Of a stretch of DNA of 64,000 nt, positions 1 through 12,270 are shown piece after piece. The stretch's first letter is position 1, and the number at the start of each line of letters is the position of its first letter. The notes below the pieces were generated by a model. The model saw nothing but the letters and a program-made list of their open reading frames with translations, was not told the DNA's origin and made no database searches. Position numbers and translations under genes: made by a program. This DNA comes from Larus michahellis (lineage: Eukaryota; Chordata; Aves; Charadriiformes; Laridae): the NCBI RefSeq assembly GCF_964199755.1, contig NC_133896.1:97340200-97404199 (forward strand). Reading direction: 5' to 3'.

Positions 1-292
1 TGTCTCCCGCTCAAATGCTCAGGCCAGGAGATGTCTACCAAAAGGAAGTTGCTGACTGTCTTCAGCCTGCAGCGGTACCGCAGCTTCTGCCACGAGGCAT
101 CCCTCACCAAGACACCAGGGACTACGCAACACAGCAGGCTGGAAGACAGGAGAAAGAGTATGAAGCCAGGGCTGGAGGTACGGAGGCTCAGCGATGGCAA
201 AACCATCAGCTCTTTGAAGCTAGCACATCAGCAGCCCCGGCTGATCCAGCTTCGGGAGAGGAAGGCTACGCAGATGCTAGCTATTGTCCTGG
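1..292 (+). CDS. DRD3: DRD3 penultimate coding exon (third cytoplasmic loop to start of TM6)
   Basis: Open in frame from the window edge. The 3' limit is the donor after base 292, phase 1. A pyrimidine-rich stretch with AG at 21-22 or 26-27 could be the acceptor, so the exon may begin inside the window; I cannot decide. The loop part ([11 protein letters not shown] and what follows) is loosely like the mammalian D3 loop, while the last 40 residues are close to it. Confidence 0.85.
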
Positions 293-581
293 GTGAGTGA
301 GAGCCGCCCTGGCTAGTGGGGTGCAAGGGGTGATAGTTTGGGACTTGCAAGAGCAAGGAATCTCCTAATACAGTGTTGAGATTAAAAAAAAATGCAAGCC
401 AGGCCCAGACTTCATCTGTCACTGCTCCACAAACTCAGGAGAGAATCTAGAGTAATGCTCTCAGATGTTGAGAGCCAAGTATGTTAGTGTTTTATTTGAT
501 ACGTTTTGTTACCCTTTTGTTTTAAATCAGTGGCCAACAAGCCCTGCTAGAGGCAGCAACAACCTTTGCTTTCTCTTTTCC

Positions 582-625
<44 letters not shown>

Positions 626-1330
626 GATGGAACAACCCTAGGTTTCCATAGATGCAGCAGCTCTTAGCTCCAACTACAGAATGGGAAACTGGGGCAAGGA
701 GCAGCAGAGGAACCAGCTCATAGAGCTGAGTAGAGAAGTCGAGATTGGTGCCCCAGTCGCCTGCCACGGTCACCAGACGCACTGTTTCCCCTCATTAACT
801 CAGTAGTAGCAGGGAAATAACCCAGCCCTCAGTGTAACTGATCGAAGCCGCTAAGGCAGCAGTCTTTCCCTCTCAGTTGTGGCCACTTGCTTTCACCTGT
901 CACCAAGCCACTTCTGAAGCCCCATCCACCCATTCACATAACTACTGGTCCCAGGGAGCCTGAGCTCTTGCCAAGTCCCTCTGCACCAGGAATAAACATG
1001 AGTCACCTTCAGCGTTTACCAAACGCATGGAACTAGTGAGAGGCTGGAGGGAGAGGGCAGAGGAGCAGGCCCCTTTCCAAGCAGTTACTTCTCTAAAGTC
1101 ATGGATTGTTTTCTCCCTCTCTCCAAAACCCAGGGGCATTCATAGTCTGCTGGCTGCCCTTCTTCTTGATTCACATCCTCAACGCCCACTGCCCATCCTG
1201 CCACGTGCCCCCAGGGCTTTACAGTGCCAGCACCTGGCTTGGCTACGTCAACAGCGCCCTCAACCCCATCATCTACACAACCTTCAACACCGACTTCCGC
1301 AAAGCCTTCCTCAAGATCCTCTGCTGCTGA
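1..1330 (+). CDS. DRD3: Dopamine receptor D3, last two coding exons (gene runs off the left edge)
   Basis: Class A GPCR for dopamine, Gi/o coupled, in the neuronal plasma membrane. The window holds coding exons 1-292 and 1134-1330, joined through a split Gly codon (donor GTGAGT at 293, acceptor CAG ending at 1133). The first encodes the end of the third cytoplasmic loop ([10 protein letters not shown], then [11 protein letters not shown] entering TM6). The second encodes TM6 with the CWLPFF motif, the third extracellular loop with [11 protein letters not shown]7 with NSALNPIIY, helix 8 and a C-terminus ending ILCC. D2, D3 and D4 all share much of this; the long D3-like loop, the Cys pair in loop 3 and above all the neighbours QTRT2, CCDC191 and ZDHHC23 point to D3. 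The N-terminal five helices lie outside the window. Confidence 0.93.
583..625 (+). repeat. (TTA)n microsatellite in the last DRD3 intron
   Basis: About fourteen near-perfect TTA units lie in the 841-bp intron between the two DRD3 exons. Read on the other strand it would give a run of Asn codons, but there is no gene there. The rest of this intron shows nothing I recognise. Confidence 0.95.
1134..1330 (+). CDS. DRD3: DRD3 terminal coding exon (TM6, TM7, C-tail)
   Basis: Acceptor CCCAG at 1129-1133 preceded by a pyrimidine tract; stop TGA at 1328-1330. It carries CWLP of TM6, the NPxxY motif as NPIIY, and a short helix 8 ending in two cysteines, as expected for D2-like receptors, which have almost no C-tail. 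Confidence 0.95.
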
Positions 1331-1589
1331 CTGTGGGGCCGGCATGGGGCTGCACCGACTGCCGTTTGCAGCAGCCTCCTGGACAAGGTGTGGGGCCCTT
1401 CCCTCCCTCTGCTTTACAGGCTGCGGGGGTTGATGCGCTGCCCTCAGCTATGAGCGGTGGTGGTCGGCGAGACGTGGTCATTGCCGACAGCCAGGCACCC
1501 TCTGCACCAGAGGGAAGAGCAGGAATGCGCCCCACCTGCATGGCTGGCTTTCCACACTGAGCCTCAACGCTCCTGCTTAAGAAGTAGAA

Positions 1590-1985
1590 GTGCTCCTCCA
1601 AGGAAAGGCTGAGAGACCTGGGTCTGTTTAGCCTGGAGAAGAGAAGGCTGCGAGGGAATCTCATCAATGCTTATAAATATTTAAAGGGAGGGTGTCAAGA
1701 GGATGGGACCAGGCTCTTTTCAGTGGTGCCCACTGACAGGACAAGGGGCAACAGGCACAAACTGGAACACAGGAAATCCCATCTCAACATGAGGAAAAAC
1801 TTCTTTACTTTGAGACCACTGGAACAGGCTGCCCAGAGAGGTGGTGGAGTCTCCTTCTCTGGAGACATTCAAAACGCAGCCGGATGCCTTCCTGTCCGAC
1901 CTGCTCTAGGTGAACCTGCTTTGGCAGGGGAGTTGGACTAGATGATCTCTGAAGGTCCCTTCCAACCCCTACCATTCTGTGATTC
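1590..1985 (+). mobile_element. CR1 LINE, 3' fragment
   Basis: 5'-truncated CR1. It covers the end of ORF2 ([10 protein letters not shown]-like and [14 protein letters not shown] segments are readable in pieces) and the CR1 3' UTR, ending in CCAACCCCTACCATTCTGTG. The reading frame is broken. It starts about 260 bases after the DRD3 stop in the same orientation, so it is probably transcribed as part of the DRD3 3' UTR. Confidence 0.9.
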
Positions 1986-3557
1986 CTGCTTCGGGGGAGG
2001 GAGGGGAAGAAGACACCGAGGCAAACCAGTGAGTCCCTCAGCGCTGGGCACAGCGGTGCTGAGAGGCAGAGCTGGGATTGCAGTGGAAGATCAGGCACGA
2101 CTCCTGGGAGCTGGGAGCTTGTAGAGCACACCGGACCCAAGCAGACAGCATCTCTCATCTCCGCCGCCTGCGTGCTGGGAAGGCATTTGCCCTTCCACTG
2201 CTGGAGCCTCCGCCTGCAGAAGGCACCCAGCTCACGCACAGCAGTCCTAGTAATAGGGCAGACATGACCTCTTGGGTAAGGGTCCTGATCCCTTCAATCT
2301 GGAGCCAAGAGCAAAAATTTGGCAAGGAAATTTAGAAGGGGAACGTTGATGGAGAAACGACAATGTCCTTGTTGTCTCCATCAAGAGGTTTGCCCATAAA
2401 ACTGGGTCAGACTGAGTGCTTGAGACAACTTCCCCAAATGCAAATGAATCCTTCCCCCATGCTGCCAGCTTGTATTTTGTTGTTCCTTGCAAGGTAGAGA
2501 GGCAGCTACCATCCCTCTTGTAGGTCAGCTCGTATGAGAAGTGCATCACTATCACAGTGTCCCCTCTCTTTCTAACCCAAGGAGCAGTGATAGATTGTCC
2601 TCTACTTAACTACCACACACCCGGTCATCTACTGGGGTTGTTAAATAATGAACAAAGCCCAGGATAGCTCCAGTCATGCTTGCAATAGGTTCAAACTTGC
2701 TTTTTTCAGCTGGGGCAGCTTGCATGCACTCTGTTTCAAAACTTGTTGGACTCTTTGGACAAAACTCTTTGGAACCAATCTCCATTCGTGCTCCTCTTCT
2801 CATCAGGAGCACTGCTAGAACAAGGGTTTGTCCTGTCTGACTGTTGCAGTAAATCCTGTTACAGCCCATGCCTGGGGAAGAGGCATCCCCCAGATAACAT
2901 CCTGGGGGGCATTTCAGTAACATCCCTGCCAGTAAGGAAGGACATGCGCCTCAGGATCAGACATGGGAGTCTCCCTGGTTGCCCTTGCCGGTAGACCTGT
3001 CAGCACACGGGGCATCCGTACATCCCAGCTTCCAGGAGCTGGCCAAATACAGCCTTCCCACTGCCTCCTTTCCCAGCAGTATTCCACAAAGCCATCTCCA
3101 GTAATTCCTGGGTGCAAACACCAGACGAGGCCTGCTGTACCATGTAAGCTGGTTTCATATCAGGGCAGTCTAATGCTCTTCTCCTTGTATAGACAAACCT
3201 GACCTGGGACAGCCTCAACGGGTTTCTCTCACTTTCCCCCATCACTGCAGAGGATCCGAGGCCCCAGCTCTCACCCCCCGGGCCGGGCTTAGCCGTGCCG
3301 CTACCTGTGCGCATTTGACAGCTTTGGGTGTAACTGTGTGCGCTGTCTCTGCTCTCGCCCACGCCACAGCTCCTCCATCCGGGAAGAGCTTCCTCTCTTT
3401 CCGAATATAAAGCCAAAAACATTGTCCTCCGCCTCTGGAGCCCATAGCAGAGCTCTAGCTTCTTCTTTTGTTCGTTTGGGTTTTGGGAGGAGATGGACAG
3501 CATGTATTGTTCGCCTGGGGAAGTGCCCTCCATACTGCATTGTAATGGCATTAATAC

Positions 3558-3563
3558 AATAAA
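3558..3563 (+). terminator. Candidate DRD3 poly(A) signal AATAAA
   Basis: AATAAA within ACAATAAAACAC, with a GT-rich element about 30 bases downstream. Other AATAAA copies occur further on (about 5668 and 8094), so usage is uncertain. Confidence 0.4.
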
Positions 3564-3589
3564 ACACAGATGTAAACGGAAGTTTTGGT

Positions 3590-6500
3590 ACCTCTGTGGT
3601 GAATGTAGCCCTTCCATAAGCCTTTTCTCACCTGTAACTTTCTTAACACTTCCCCTGTACAAAATGATCATCCGCCTGGACACCCACAGGAGGTCTTCAT
3701 TATTACTTGCATTTTACTTGCAACTGGGAAAGAAATCAACAGCTGCTGTAAGCACTTCCAGCAGATGAATTCTGAAAATATGGTCAATTAGTTTCCCAGC
3801 TACGCCAGGCAGGCGTGCGGCAGTGTTACTCCATCTGCTCAAAGGCGCTGGACAGCACGGGAGGCACTCGGCACACAGGATTTTGGGAGTATCAATCAAG
3901 TGAGTTAACCTGTGGACAGATTGCCGCTGAAGTAATTCTCATTAAGATGCTTCATAACACAGATCACCAGAGACCAATTTCAGTTGCTTTATATACACAG
4001 TTGCCATAAAGGTGGAAACAAGGAAAAAGATCTTTTAAAGGGTGACTGGGTCCCTTTCAGGCCCTGGTCTACCATCTCTCAGGTATCATGTTCAGCCTGA
4101 TCTTACTTGAGTTTGAACCTTTTCTTCAAGTAGTGATCCCCAAGGCGATTCAGGACAGAGGTGAGGAACAGGAGGTGTGACAGGAGACCAAACACTATTT
4201 TGGTACCCACACAGCTATGAGGGATGGGGAAAGTTCTACATCTAAAAATATGGTCCTTTATTTAATAATTAAGATTTGAACTATCACATCACAAAACTGA
4301 CAGCAACCTCTTGAACTATAACCTGCTATGGACAAAAAAAACCCCCACCACAATTACAAAAACTCAACTCCAAAAGAAAACAATCTCTCTCTCCCCCTCC
4401 CTCAAGTGCTGCTTGAGCTCCATGCCCTGTTTTACTGTGGCAATACGAACACAGGTGGCCTCATGCCAAGGAACAGAGGCAGTCAAAGGTGCAACCAATT
4501 GACACCCCCCTGCCCTCCCTAGCAAGGCAGAGGGGCAGCTGAGAACCCCCCAGGACCTGTGCTTCACAACCCCCCCTCGTTATTTGCAGTAGAATAATCC
4601 ATGCTCACTCATTTTTTGACTGAAATGCCTCCTCCTAACCTTCATTTTCTACAACGTTTTCAGCTTTGCTGTTTTTTTTTCCCCTGGCTCCACGACTGGC
4701 TGGAAGAGGAGAGGTGAGCCGTGACTCCGTGCTCTGCTGAAGGACCACAGGCATTGTACAGGGTTTCATTTACATGCTGATAGTCACATTAGAAGAGCCT
4801 TTGGAGAACGCAGAAAGCTCCTCTCCCGCAGAGAGAAGGAGGGAGCTCAGAGACCGCCGCCGGCTGTAAATAATTCCCGGCGCCAGGAGACCTGCTGCGA
4901 GAGCACGCTGGGCGGACATGCTGTCTGTGCTCACCTTCACCCTGCTCCACCAGGCAGCGGGAACGGCATACCTACGGACCTCTATGCCGGATGCCATTTG
5001 TAGATGAGCCCGTGGACCAAATAGCCAGGAGGTATCTCTGCTGTAGCTGAAGGGAGTTAAGACCCTTTGGAGTTGAAGGAGAGCTGGTGAAACCCACCGG
5101 GAGCAGCAGTCCCCCGTGCAAGGTACAAGGCAGCCATCCAAGTACTGCCTGTCTAGACGCAATTACAGCACGCCTGAGAAATGGACGGAAAAACACCGCT
5201 TATCCCCTGCCTCCACTGTTTCTCCAGGCAGACATCTCTCCCAGCTCCCAGAGCTGTAGCTTTGACTGAACTGTGGGAGCCCAGACGAGCTGCTGGGACC
5301 ACGTAGCCACTGGGGCTCGCTCAGCAGGCTCGCAGGGAGTTGCGGTCGCTCCGGTTAGCAGGCAGATGCAGCTCTCTCGCAGCACGGCACACCGACTCGG
5401 GCAAAGCCATGGAGCCCCTGATCTCCTCTGTGCATACCTGGGGCTGCCCAGACCTGCCATGTCCTGTCTGCAGCAGGTGTGCTACATGTTGCGTGCATCA
5501 AGTTTCCTGCTTCTGCGTGTAATGCTGCTCTGCGGGGGCTCCTAAACAGCACAACCCACCTAGGCGTCTGCGTCCACTGGCCAGTGCCCTCCCAGGAGGG
5601 ACACGAGGCACCCTGATGCTGGCTGCAGCTCTGAAGCACTTTACTTTTTTAGAGCAAAAACCACAAATAAAATGGATTATGAATCTGCTGTTCAGAATAA
5701 GAGGTTTCTCAGAATAAAGGGTCAGAGATGCTCACCTCCCGCTCCCCCACCCAACTCTGGACTGGCTTTAAAGGACAGCCGGCCAGGCAGCAACCTACTC
5801 TCCATGTTGCCTCTCAACGTGCAACCCCTCCTCAGGCTGCTGTGTCGTGGCCATGGTGGTAGAGGGTACTGAAGGTGGGTACCAATCCTGTGAAAACAAG
5901 GCAAGACAAGACAGCCCACCCCGACCTGCTCTCAGTCACTCATGCCTACAAGGATGGCAGGCAGAAGCAAGCAGAGAGCATCTCCATAGCTCACTCCCAC
6001 CCCTTCACAGATCCCCAAAAATTTCTATTTAAACTGCTGTATGGTGTTTATTGTAACTACTTCTGTGGCTTACATGGGGGCAGGTGCAACAGGAGATGTC
6101 CACCACAGATCAGAGCCCCACGTGTGCCCCATGGCTCTCAGCTGTGTTCTCAAGGGCTACAATTTAAACTTCAGGCCTAGAAGCAAAACCACGGGTTACT
6201 CAAGTTACTAAAACCTTAAATGGTACCGGGCACCGAACTGAAACCATCCAGAGCTAAAATCAGCAGTTCTTCCGTTAAGTTTTATGTTGTAACATGTAAA
6301 CAGAGAAGCCATAAAACACTCTCCCCTGTCGGAGGCAGCAGCAGGCACGACAGGCACCAGGTCACACAGGAGTCTTTCATTCAGTGGGAAAGCACAAAGG
6401 CCCATGGCGGAGAAGGTAAAACAACGTTCCATGAGGGAAAGCTGCCTGCTGGGAAGGCAATGAAATGATGGAGGAGGCGCGTTCCACCCGCCGGCACTGT

Positions 6501-9500
6501 CCCGCTGCTCCGCAGGTGAGGCCGCTCAGCTAACATGCTCCAGCGCACCTTGCAGCAGCTGTGGGACGCGTTGCCTTAACAATCCCAGCTGCAGCCAGAC
6601 ATTAAAAAAAACCCCCACATTTGTCAGACTACAACAAGGACAAAACAAAAGTCTTGTAGAAAACCTCGCTTCCCCAGGTACTCCTGCCCAGACTCCTTAG
6701 GGGGTGGGCAGGCCGGCTAAGGCGGCTGAGCTCAGCTGGACCCCGCTGTGGGGCTAAGCTCGAGCAGCTGCCCCTTGTGGGGAGCGCAGCTGGAGCCTGC
6801 CGTGTGGCAGCACCTGCCAGGGGGACCAGGGGGGGGACCTGGGGACCTGCTTCCCCAGGTGTGTCCTCTGTCCACAGCTGGGGTCAGTACAACCTGCTCA
6901 GCTCCTCCGGAAGGGGCAGACTTACGCAAGACGGAGCTCAGTTTAAGCTTATTGCAGAGCACAACCCTGTCTTGGTCACTGTTAGTGACGTGGTGGTTTT
7001 CGAAGAACGTCTAATCAACGCCAGCGTTTCCAGGAAGGATCAATAGGCTGCAGGCTGCTGATATGGTGATGCTCAGAAAACTACAGATAGGAATTGTGGA
7101 CACCCAGAGGACGCTGGTACCAATCTGATTAGTTTCAGCCAAGTGTGTGATGGTTTGCTCACAAAGTGATGACAGGCTCTGGCAGGCTTCAGCCTGCAAA
7201 CCCTCCTGGCTGTGAGGTGTTTCATCTCCCAGAGGGAATGGACACATCAGTTCTGTCTCAGACCAGTGCAGGTAACCCCAAATCTGAATTAGCCCTTGAC
7301 TGAATAACTGAATTGAACTTTTCCTTATCTAATAGTAAAAATGAATGAACACCGTTGTCATCTCCTGGTGGTATCTTACCACCTGACCTGCTGCCTTAAG
7401 AGCAAAGGCAGGCTCACAAGGCGGCAGGGAATTCAAGTTGTGAGGGATTCGAAAGAGTACTTCTTCAAAGTCAGCATCAGCTGCTACATACACCTTGCTG
7501 AGTGACACTGAACAGGAGGTTAAAGATACATCCCAGGCCATCCTGCCTTTCAATCTGAAATGCCACTGATCCAGCTGTGGTCTGTTATCCAAGCAGTCAA
7601 TCTCAACTCAAGGCAGAGTGGTGACCTTTCTTGTTCTGCTTTCCTGGCATCACTCACACCACCCTTTCTTGGTTTCATACCATCTCAAGCGCCAGAACGG
7701 GAGCCCATCAGCTCTGATGCCAACCACACCTTTCTCCAACAGGGACGCTCTTTCTCCCAGGCCCAGGCGAGGGATTCTCCTGAGTCTCCTTCATGACTCT
7801 GGCCATACATTAGTGAATCTCTTCCTGCCAGACACTGGTCTCATCTCTTCCCTGAATGCTGCTGGAAATGTGAGGCAAAGAAAAAGAAAGCCCCTAGAGC
7901 GAAAGAAGAAAACGAACATAATTAAAAATTAATTTCAGCGTAACGATTTAAAGATTTCAGTGAGACAAGCACCAGGCTGCTGTATGTTTGGCCATGTGGG
8001 AAAGACCTTTCTGGCTCCCTGCCCTGGGGACTCTTGTCAGTTTTAATAAGTTTTACCCCGCAGCTGCGTGCATAGCAAATTGAACAGCACAAATAAAGGC
8101 TGCTTTTCACTGGCCAGAAGCACGCTTTCCGTGGGACCTTATGTCTCCTTCTGCCGCCCTGTGCCATGGCTGAAGGGTTTTGATGGACTGCTCAGCTGCA
8201 ACGCCCCAGCTGAGAGGCGGCAGCATTTCAGTCTGTCTGTCTGTGAGGGACACGCAGAGGGAGATGGGCAGATCAGTCATGCCACAGGACTCCCCTGGAT
8301 GTTTGTGATGGCACTGGCTGCGGGGAGCAGGGGAGCCGGGTATCAGGGGTGAGTCGACCACTCAGTTGCTCCTCAGTCTCAGGTCTGAAGGCCACCAGCA
8401 TTACTCTGTAGCCTTTTGCCTTTGTGAGCAGGAGTATAGCAGCCATTGCTAAACTTCCTGAACAACAACAAAACGCTTCTTCTTCCTCAAGACATGCGCG
8501 AAGCAAGGGATGTAGAAAGGAGCATGCCAGTGTCTTCTGCAGCTTGGTGTTGGCAATGCTACACATGGACATACTGCACAGCTCCCACTCCTTTCTTTGC
8601 TGGCCTTGCCAAATCCTAATCATCCTGTTTGCCTGTGCTCCTTCCTCCCAGATGCTCCATCTCCTGCTCCCTTCCTTGAAGATGCTGCATCTCTTTGAAG
8701 GTTTCGGCTGCCTGCCAGTCTCTGTGTTCTCCCCATCCCAGTTTGTTCAGCTTCGTCTGAGGAAAGCATCTGGCTTTCCTAAGGGTTGGTTTCCTCAGAT
8801 GTTTTTCAGCACATATTAAATTTGACATTACGTTGTAGACGGTTCCATTCTAGTCTGTGAAAGGCAATATAAAAATCTCAGGACAAATTTGTAGCCTCAG
8901 CTCTGCTGACTTCCTGCAAAATGCTGGCTACGTTACTTCCAATACCTCCCCTGATCACCTTGTCAAAAGGCAAACCAGCCGTTCTCCAGTGGAAGGAGGG
9001 AGCACCAAGCACAAAGCATTGCTACAAAGCCACCTTTGTGTCATGCTTTGCAATACATGTCCAGTACCTCGGAAAGGCAGCCAACTCAAGAGAGGAAGGT
9101 ATCACACAGCACTGGAATGGGTCCAGGAACTCTGGCGAAGGACCTTGAAACCACTTCTTTATTTTGTGAAAATCTGTGCTGGACCATTACATCTAAGGGC
9201 TGTAGTTTTTAGGTCTTTTCTTCACCACCAGTCTGCAAACCAGCCTGCTCTGCAAGTATGGATGGGCGAGATGCACCTTGTCCCGTAGAGCCGCAGGCAT
9301 GAACCATAGCCACTGCCTTTCCCAGCACGTTGGCCATCCCCTTGACCAGAAAATGCTTTACACAGTAGGAGGGGGATAGGGAAGACGGGAAGCTGGCTAA
9401 TCCTGAGCAGTCTAGCAGATCCAGATGCCTTCAGTTATCATTTCTTTACATATGGCCCTGTCCCCATCATACAGCTTCTTAAATTTTCAGGCTGAAGTTT

Positions 9501-10105
9501 GAAATGACCCTGGTTAACCAGATAACCCTTTCTCATCCACACCTGCTCCCCAAACAGCTCTGCAAGATGTTCAGACACACAAACAGCTGATGAAGAGAGC
9601 AGGCTTTCTCCTGTTTTCGAACTGATGGGGAGCGAGCAAGGCCAGGAGCTGGAGAAGGTACGTAAGAAGTGTGACAGAGCATCCCACTGTGTTGCATCTT
9701 CACCTGACCAGTCTAATTAAATAGTAGAGATGACAGATGTAGAAGTAACCAGGCAGTTCATCATCACCTCACAGTGAAGCAGGGAAGGTATTGCCTTTTC
9801 CAGCAAATATGCCACAGGGGAGGAGACTGTGCACTGTGACAGACGCCATTCACGCTACAGCATCAACAGGGAAACAAGAACATTTTGCTGCAGGAAGATG
9901 TTAACCACGTTTGTGCCAGCACCACCGTTGCCAGCCTAGATCCAACTTCTCAAACGTGCTTAAGGAAGGATGGTAACACGTGCTTGACTATCTTGAACAG
10001 CCTGGAGAAGTGAGTGCTGCGTTACCAGAAAAGAGATGAAGTTCCTAGTGAATTATGTAGATCACCTCATAGTACCACAAATAAGACCATTAAACAGGCC
10101 TGCGC
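3590..10105. other. Intergenic, no gene recognised
   Basis: Unique-looking DNA between DRD3 and QTRT2. Open frames are short or lack any family resemblance. Stretches around 4.8-5.5 kb and 6.7-6.9 kb are richer in G+C but show no exon-like frame with splice sites that I could support. Confidence 0.5.
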
Positions 10106-10107
10106 CG

Positions 10108-10131
10108 TCATCTATGATTCTATGATCTGTT
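10108..10131 (+). repeat. Possible CR1 tail remnant
   Basis: TCTATGATTCTATGATCT is the repeated octamer typical of CR1 3' ends. The sequence before it is too diverged to recognise, so this may be an old CR1 or chance. Confidence 0.3.
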
Positions 10132-10767
10132 TTGTGTATGCCTTCCATGTCACAGAGGAAACCTCTCTGAAATTACTGAGAGGAAGGTTTCAACATTTTA
10201 TTGGGGCTTTTTATTTTTGAACAGCCCTTTGCCTGCCAACTCAGGTTATGAATCAAAAATCAACAGGGTTCAGGAAGAAAAAAAAATAACTTAAAAGCAC
10301 CTCCAAAACATACCTGGAGCTGATTTTTCTATGCATAAAAACCCCATGATCTGAAAGCCCTCTGGACCTAAGAGGCGTAGAAATAAATTGAACACTCTGC
10401 TGGAACACTTCCAGTCTTGGGCAGCTCTTGCAACCCTGCAGAGCCACAGAAGAGCAGACCTAGAAACTGGCAGACAAGGCTTGATATGGCCTCTCATGGA
10501 CACCGTGTCCTACTAATTTAGAGGATGGATGGGGTGGGTGAAGGTATGGGGGAAGAAATGACATACCTGAAGGAAAGGAGAAAACATTATTGTGATGATC
10601 CAATTTGATTTAATTTTTTTTCCTTAACACATTTTAAAGCATACCTTTGAAACTGACAAAGAGTTTGCAATATTAAAATAGCTCTGAAAGGACTAAGTCA
10701 CTGAGCGGAATACTGATGGTCAGAAAAGTACAGGACTTAACATGCGGCCCTGTCAGTTATTCTCATC

Positions 10768-11476
10768 ACGGAATCACGGAATCTTCAGAGTTGGAAGGGA
10801 CCTCTAGAGAGCATCTAGTCCAACTCCCCTGCTAGAGCAGGATTACCTAAAGCACATCCCTCAGGGCTGCATCCAGGCGGGTCTTGAAAATTTCCAGAGT
10901 AGGGGACTCCACAACCTCCCTGGGCAGCCTGTTCCAGTGCTCTGCCACCCTCACCGTAAAGAAGTTTTTCCGTGTATTTGAACGGAACTTCCTATGTTCT
11001 AGCTTGTGCCCATTGCCCCTTGTCCTGTCACTGGGAACCATTGAAAAGAGCCTGGCTCCGTCCTCCTTAAACCCACCCTTTAGATACTTGTAAACATTAA
11101 TCAGGTCCCCCCTCAACCTTCTCTTCTCCAGGCTAAAGAGTCCCAGCTCTTTCAGCCTTTCCTCATAAGGGAGGTGCTCCAGTCCCATAATCATCTTGGT
11201 TGCCCTTCGCTAGACTCGCTCCAGTAGTTCCCTGTCCCTCTTGAACTGGGGAGCCCAAAACTGGACACAGTACTCCAGTTGTGGCCTCACCAGTGCAGAG
11301 TAGAGGGGGAGAATGACCTCCCTCGACCTACTGGCCACAGTCTTTCCTATGCAGCCCAGGATGCCATTGGCCTTCTTGGCGACAAGGGCACACTGCTGGC
11401 TCATGGATAATTTGCTGTCTACTAGGACCCCCAGGTCCTTCTCCTCAGAAACAACAGAAGAGCATGGAAGATTTTT
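10768..11476 (-). mobile_element. CR1 LINE, 3' fragment with end of ORF2
   Basis: Antisense CR1. From 11476 down, the end of ORF2 reads [16 protein letters not shown], then VAKKANGIL, then [20 protein letters not shown], followed in a second stretch by [20 protein letters not shown] and [24 protein letters not shown] codon separates the two stretches. The 3' end carries a repeated TGATTCCG. Truncated at its 5' end; dead. Confidence 0.95.
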
Positions 11477-12006
11477 CTTTATCGAGGGGAAGGTTACACT
11501 AAAAATTGCTAAGGGAAAGATGCTCAAGGGTCTAATGTTTTTGTAACACACCATCTCCTTTGTATTCTGCTCTGCTCTTTTGCATTCTGCCGTTTGGGGA
11601 CAAATGGCAGTTAAGGATGTTTTTGCAGTCTTCTACACTAAGTGAAGTTAATTTAACACAAAATTTTCCACTCCTTAGTCATTTCATTTTTCACTTCTCT
11701 GTGAATACTTTAGTTTTCTTCATGTAGTTTTCTTCCCCATATTAGGGCAAGAATTCTGTTTTTGAAAGAAATTAGATCTCTGCTTGGAAATAAACTTTCT
11801 AAGTTAGCATGAAAAATGTTGCTTAAAATTTAAAACGTGAACTAGGAGGACTGACAGATAGATTGAAAACTTGTGTAAAAAAAACTTGTGTTGTTTCGGG
11901 GTTGATGCAGTTCATTACTGTGTGTGTTTGATAACGAGCATATGTACCTGTTCAAATTTTGCCCGATAGGAAATTGTTCACTTTGTGCAGCTCTGGTACA
12001 CACATG

Positions 12007-12024
12007 CACACACACACACACACA
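12007..12024 (+). repeat. (CA)9 microsatellite
   Basis: Nine uninterrupted CA units, preceded by a looser CA-rich stretch from 11999. Confidence 0.9.
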
Positions 12025-12208
12025 AGCTAAGCAGAGAAGCGTGACAGGAAAACCTGATCAGTCTGACTGGAGAATGAACAGGGACACAGCAGTACAGAAA
12101 GACTGGAAGGCCAGAAGGAAGAGCAGAAAGGATATTGAGGACAGCATGTTACTGGCACTTCACTTAGCAGGTCACTAAGATCCCAGTACAGCTACGTGCA
12201 ACCCAACA

Positions 12209-12234
12209 TGTCTCCCAACCCAGGTTGGGAGACA
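12209..12234. repeat. Perfect inverted repeat, 12-bp arms
   Basis: TGTCTCCCAACC and its exact reverse complement GGTTGGGAGACA flank a 2-base centre (CA). A second hairpin follows 15 bases later. Confidence 0.9.
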
Positions 12235-12249
12235 AAGAAAAAGGAATAA

Positions 12250-12270
12250 ATCCTAATGATTTATTAGGAT
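12250..12270. repeat. Perfect inverted repeat, 8-bp arms
   Basis: ATCCTAAT and ATTAGGAT flank the 5-base loop GATTT. It is the second of two adjacent hairpins in a region without a gene. Confidence 0.85.

Larger units (their letters stand above)
1331..3585 (+). other. DRD3: Probable DRD3 3' UTR
   Basis: No coding exon follows the DRD3 stop. The first good poly(A) signal on this strand is AATAAA at 3558-3563, followed by a GT-rich stretch (CTCTGTGGTGAATGT) at about 3591-3605. The UTR would include a CR1 fragment at 1590-1985. The extent is inferred from this signal only. Confidence 0.4.

Noticed and set aside
522-782. Minus-strand open frame with a poly-Asn run
   Set aside because: It is only the (TTA)n microsatellite read on the other strand, in a DRD3 intron.
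1-1330. Assignment to DRD2 or DRD4 instead of DRD3
   Set aside because: TM6-TM7 alone is close to all D2-like receptors, and HCPSC recalls D4. The RYRSFC part of the loop resembles D3, and the neighbours QTRT2, CCDC191 and ZDHHC23 flank DRD3 in human.
3000-3683. Minus-strand open frame of 227 codons
   Set aside because: No family resemblance, no domain or helix pattern, antisense to the probable DRD3 3' UTR, and nearby shorter open frames on both strands suggest chance.
4770-5545. Cluster of open frames in a G+C-richer intergenic stretch
   Set aside because: No splice-linked frame and no recognisable protein; frames overlap on both strands as expected by chance.
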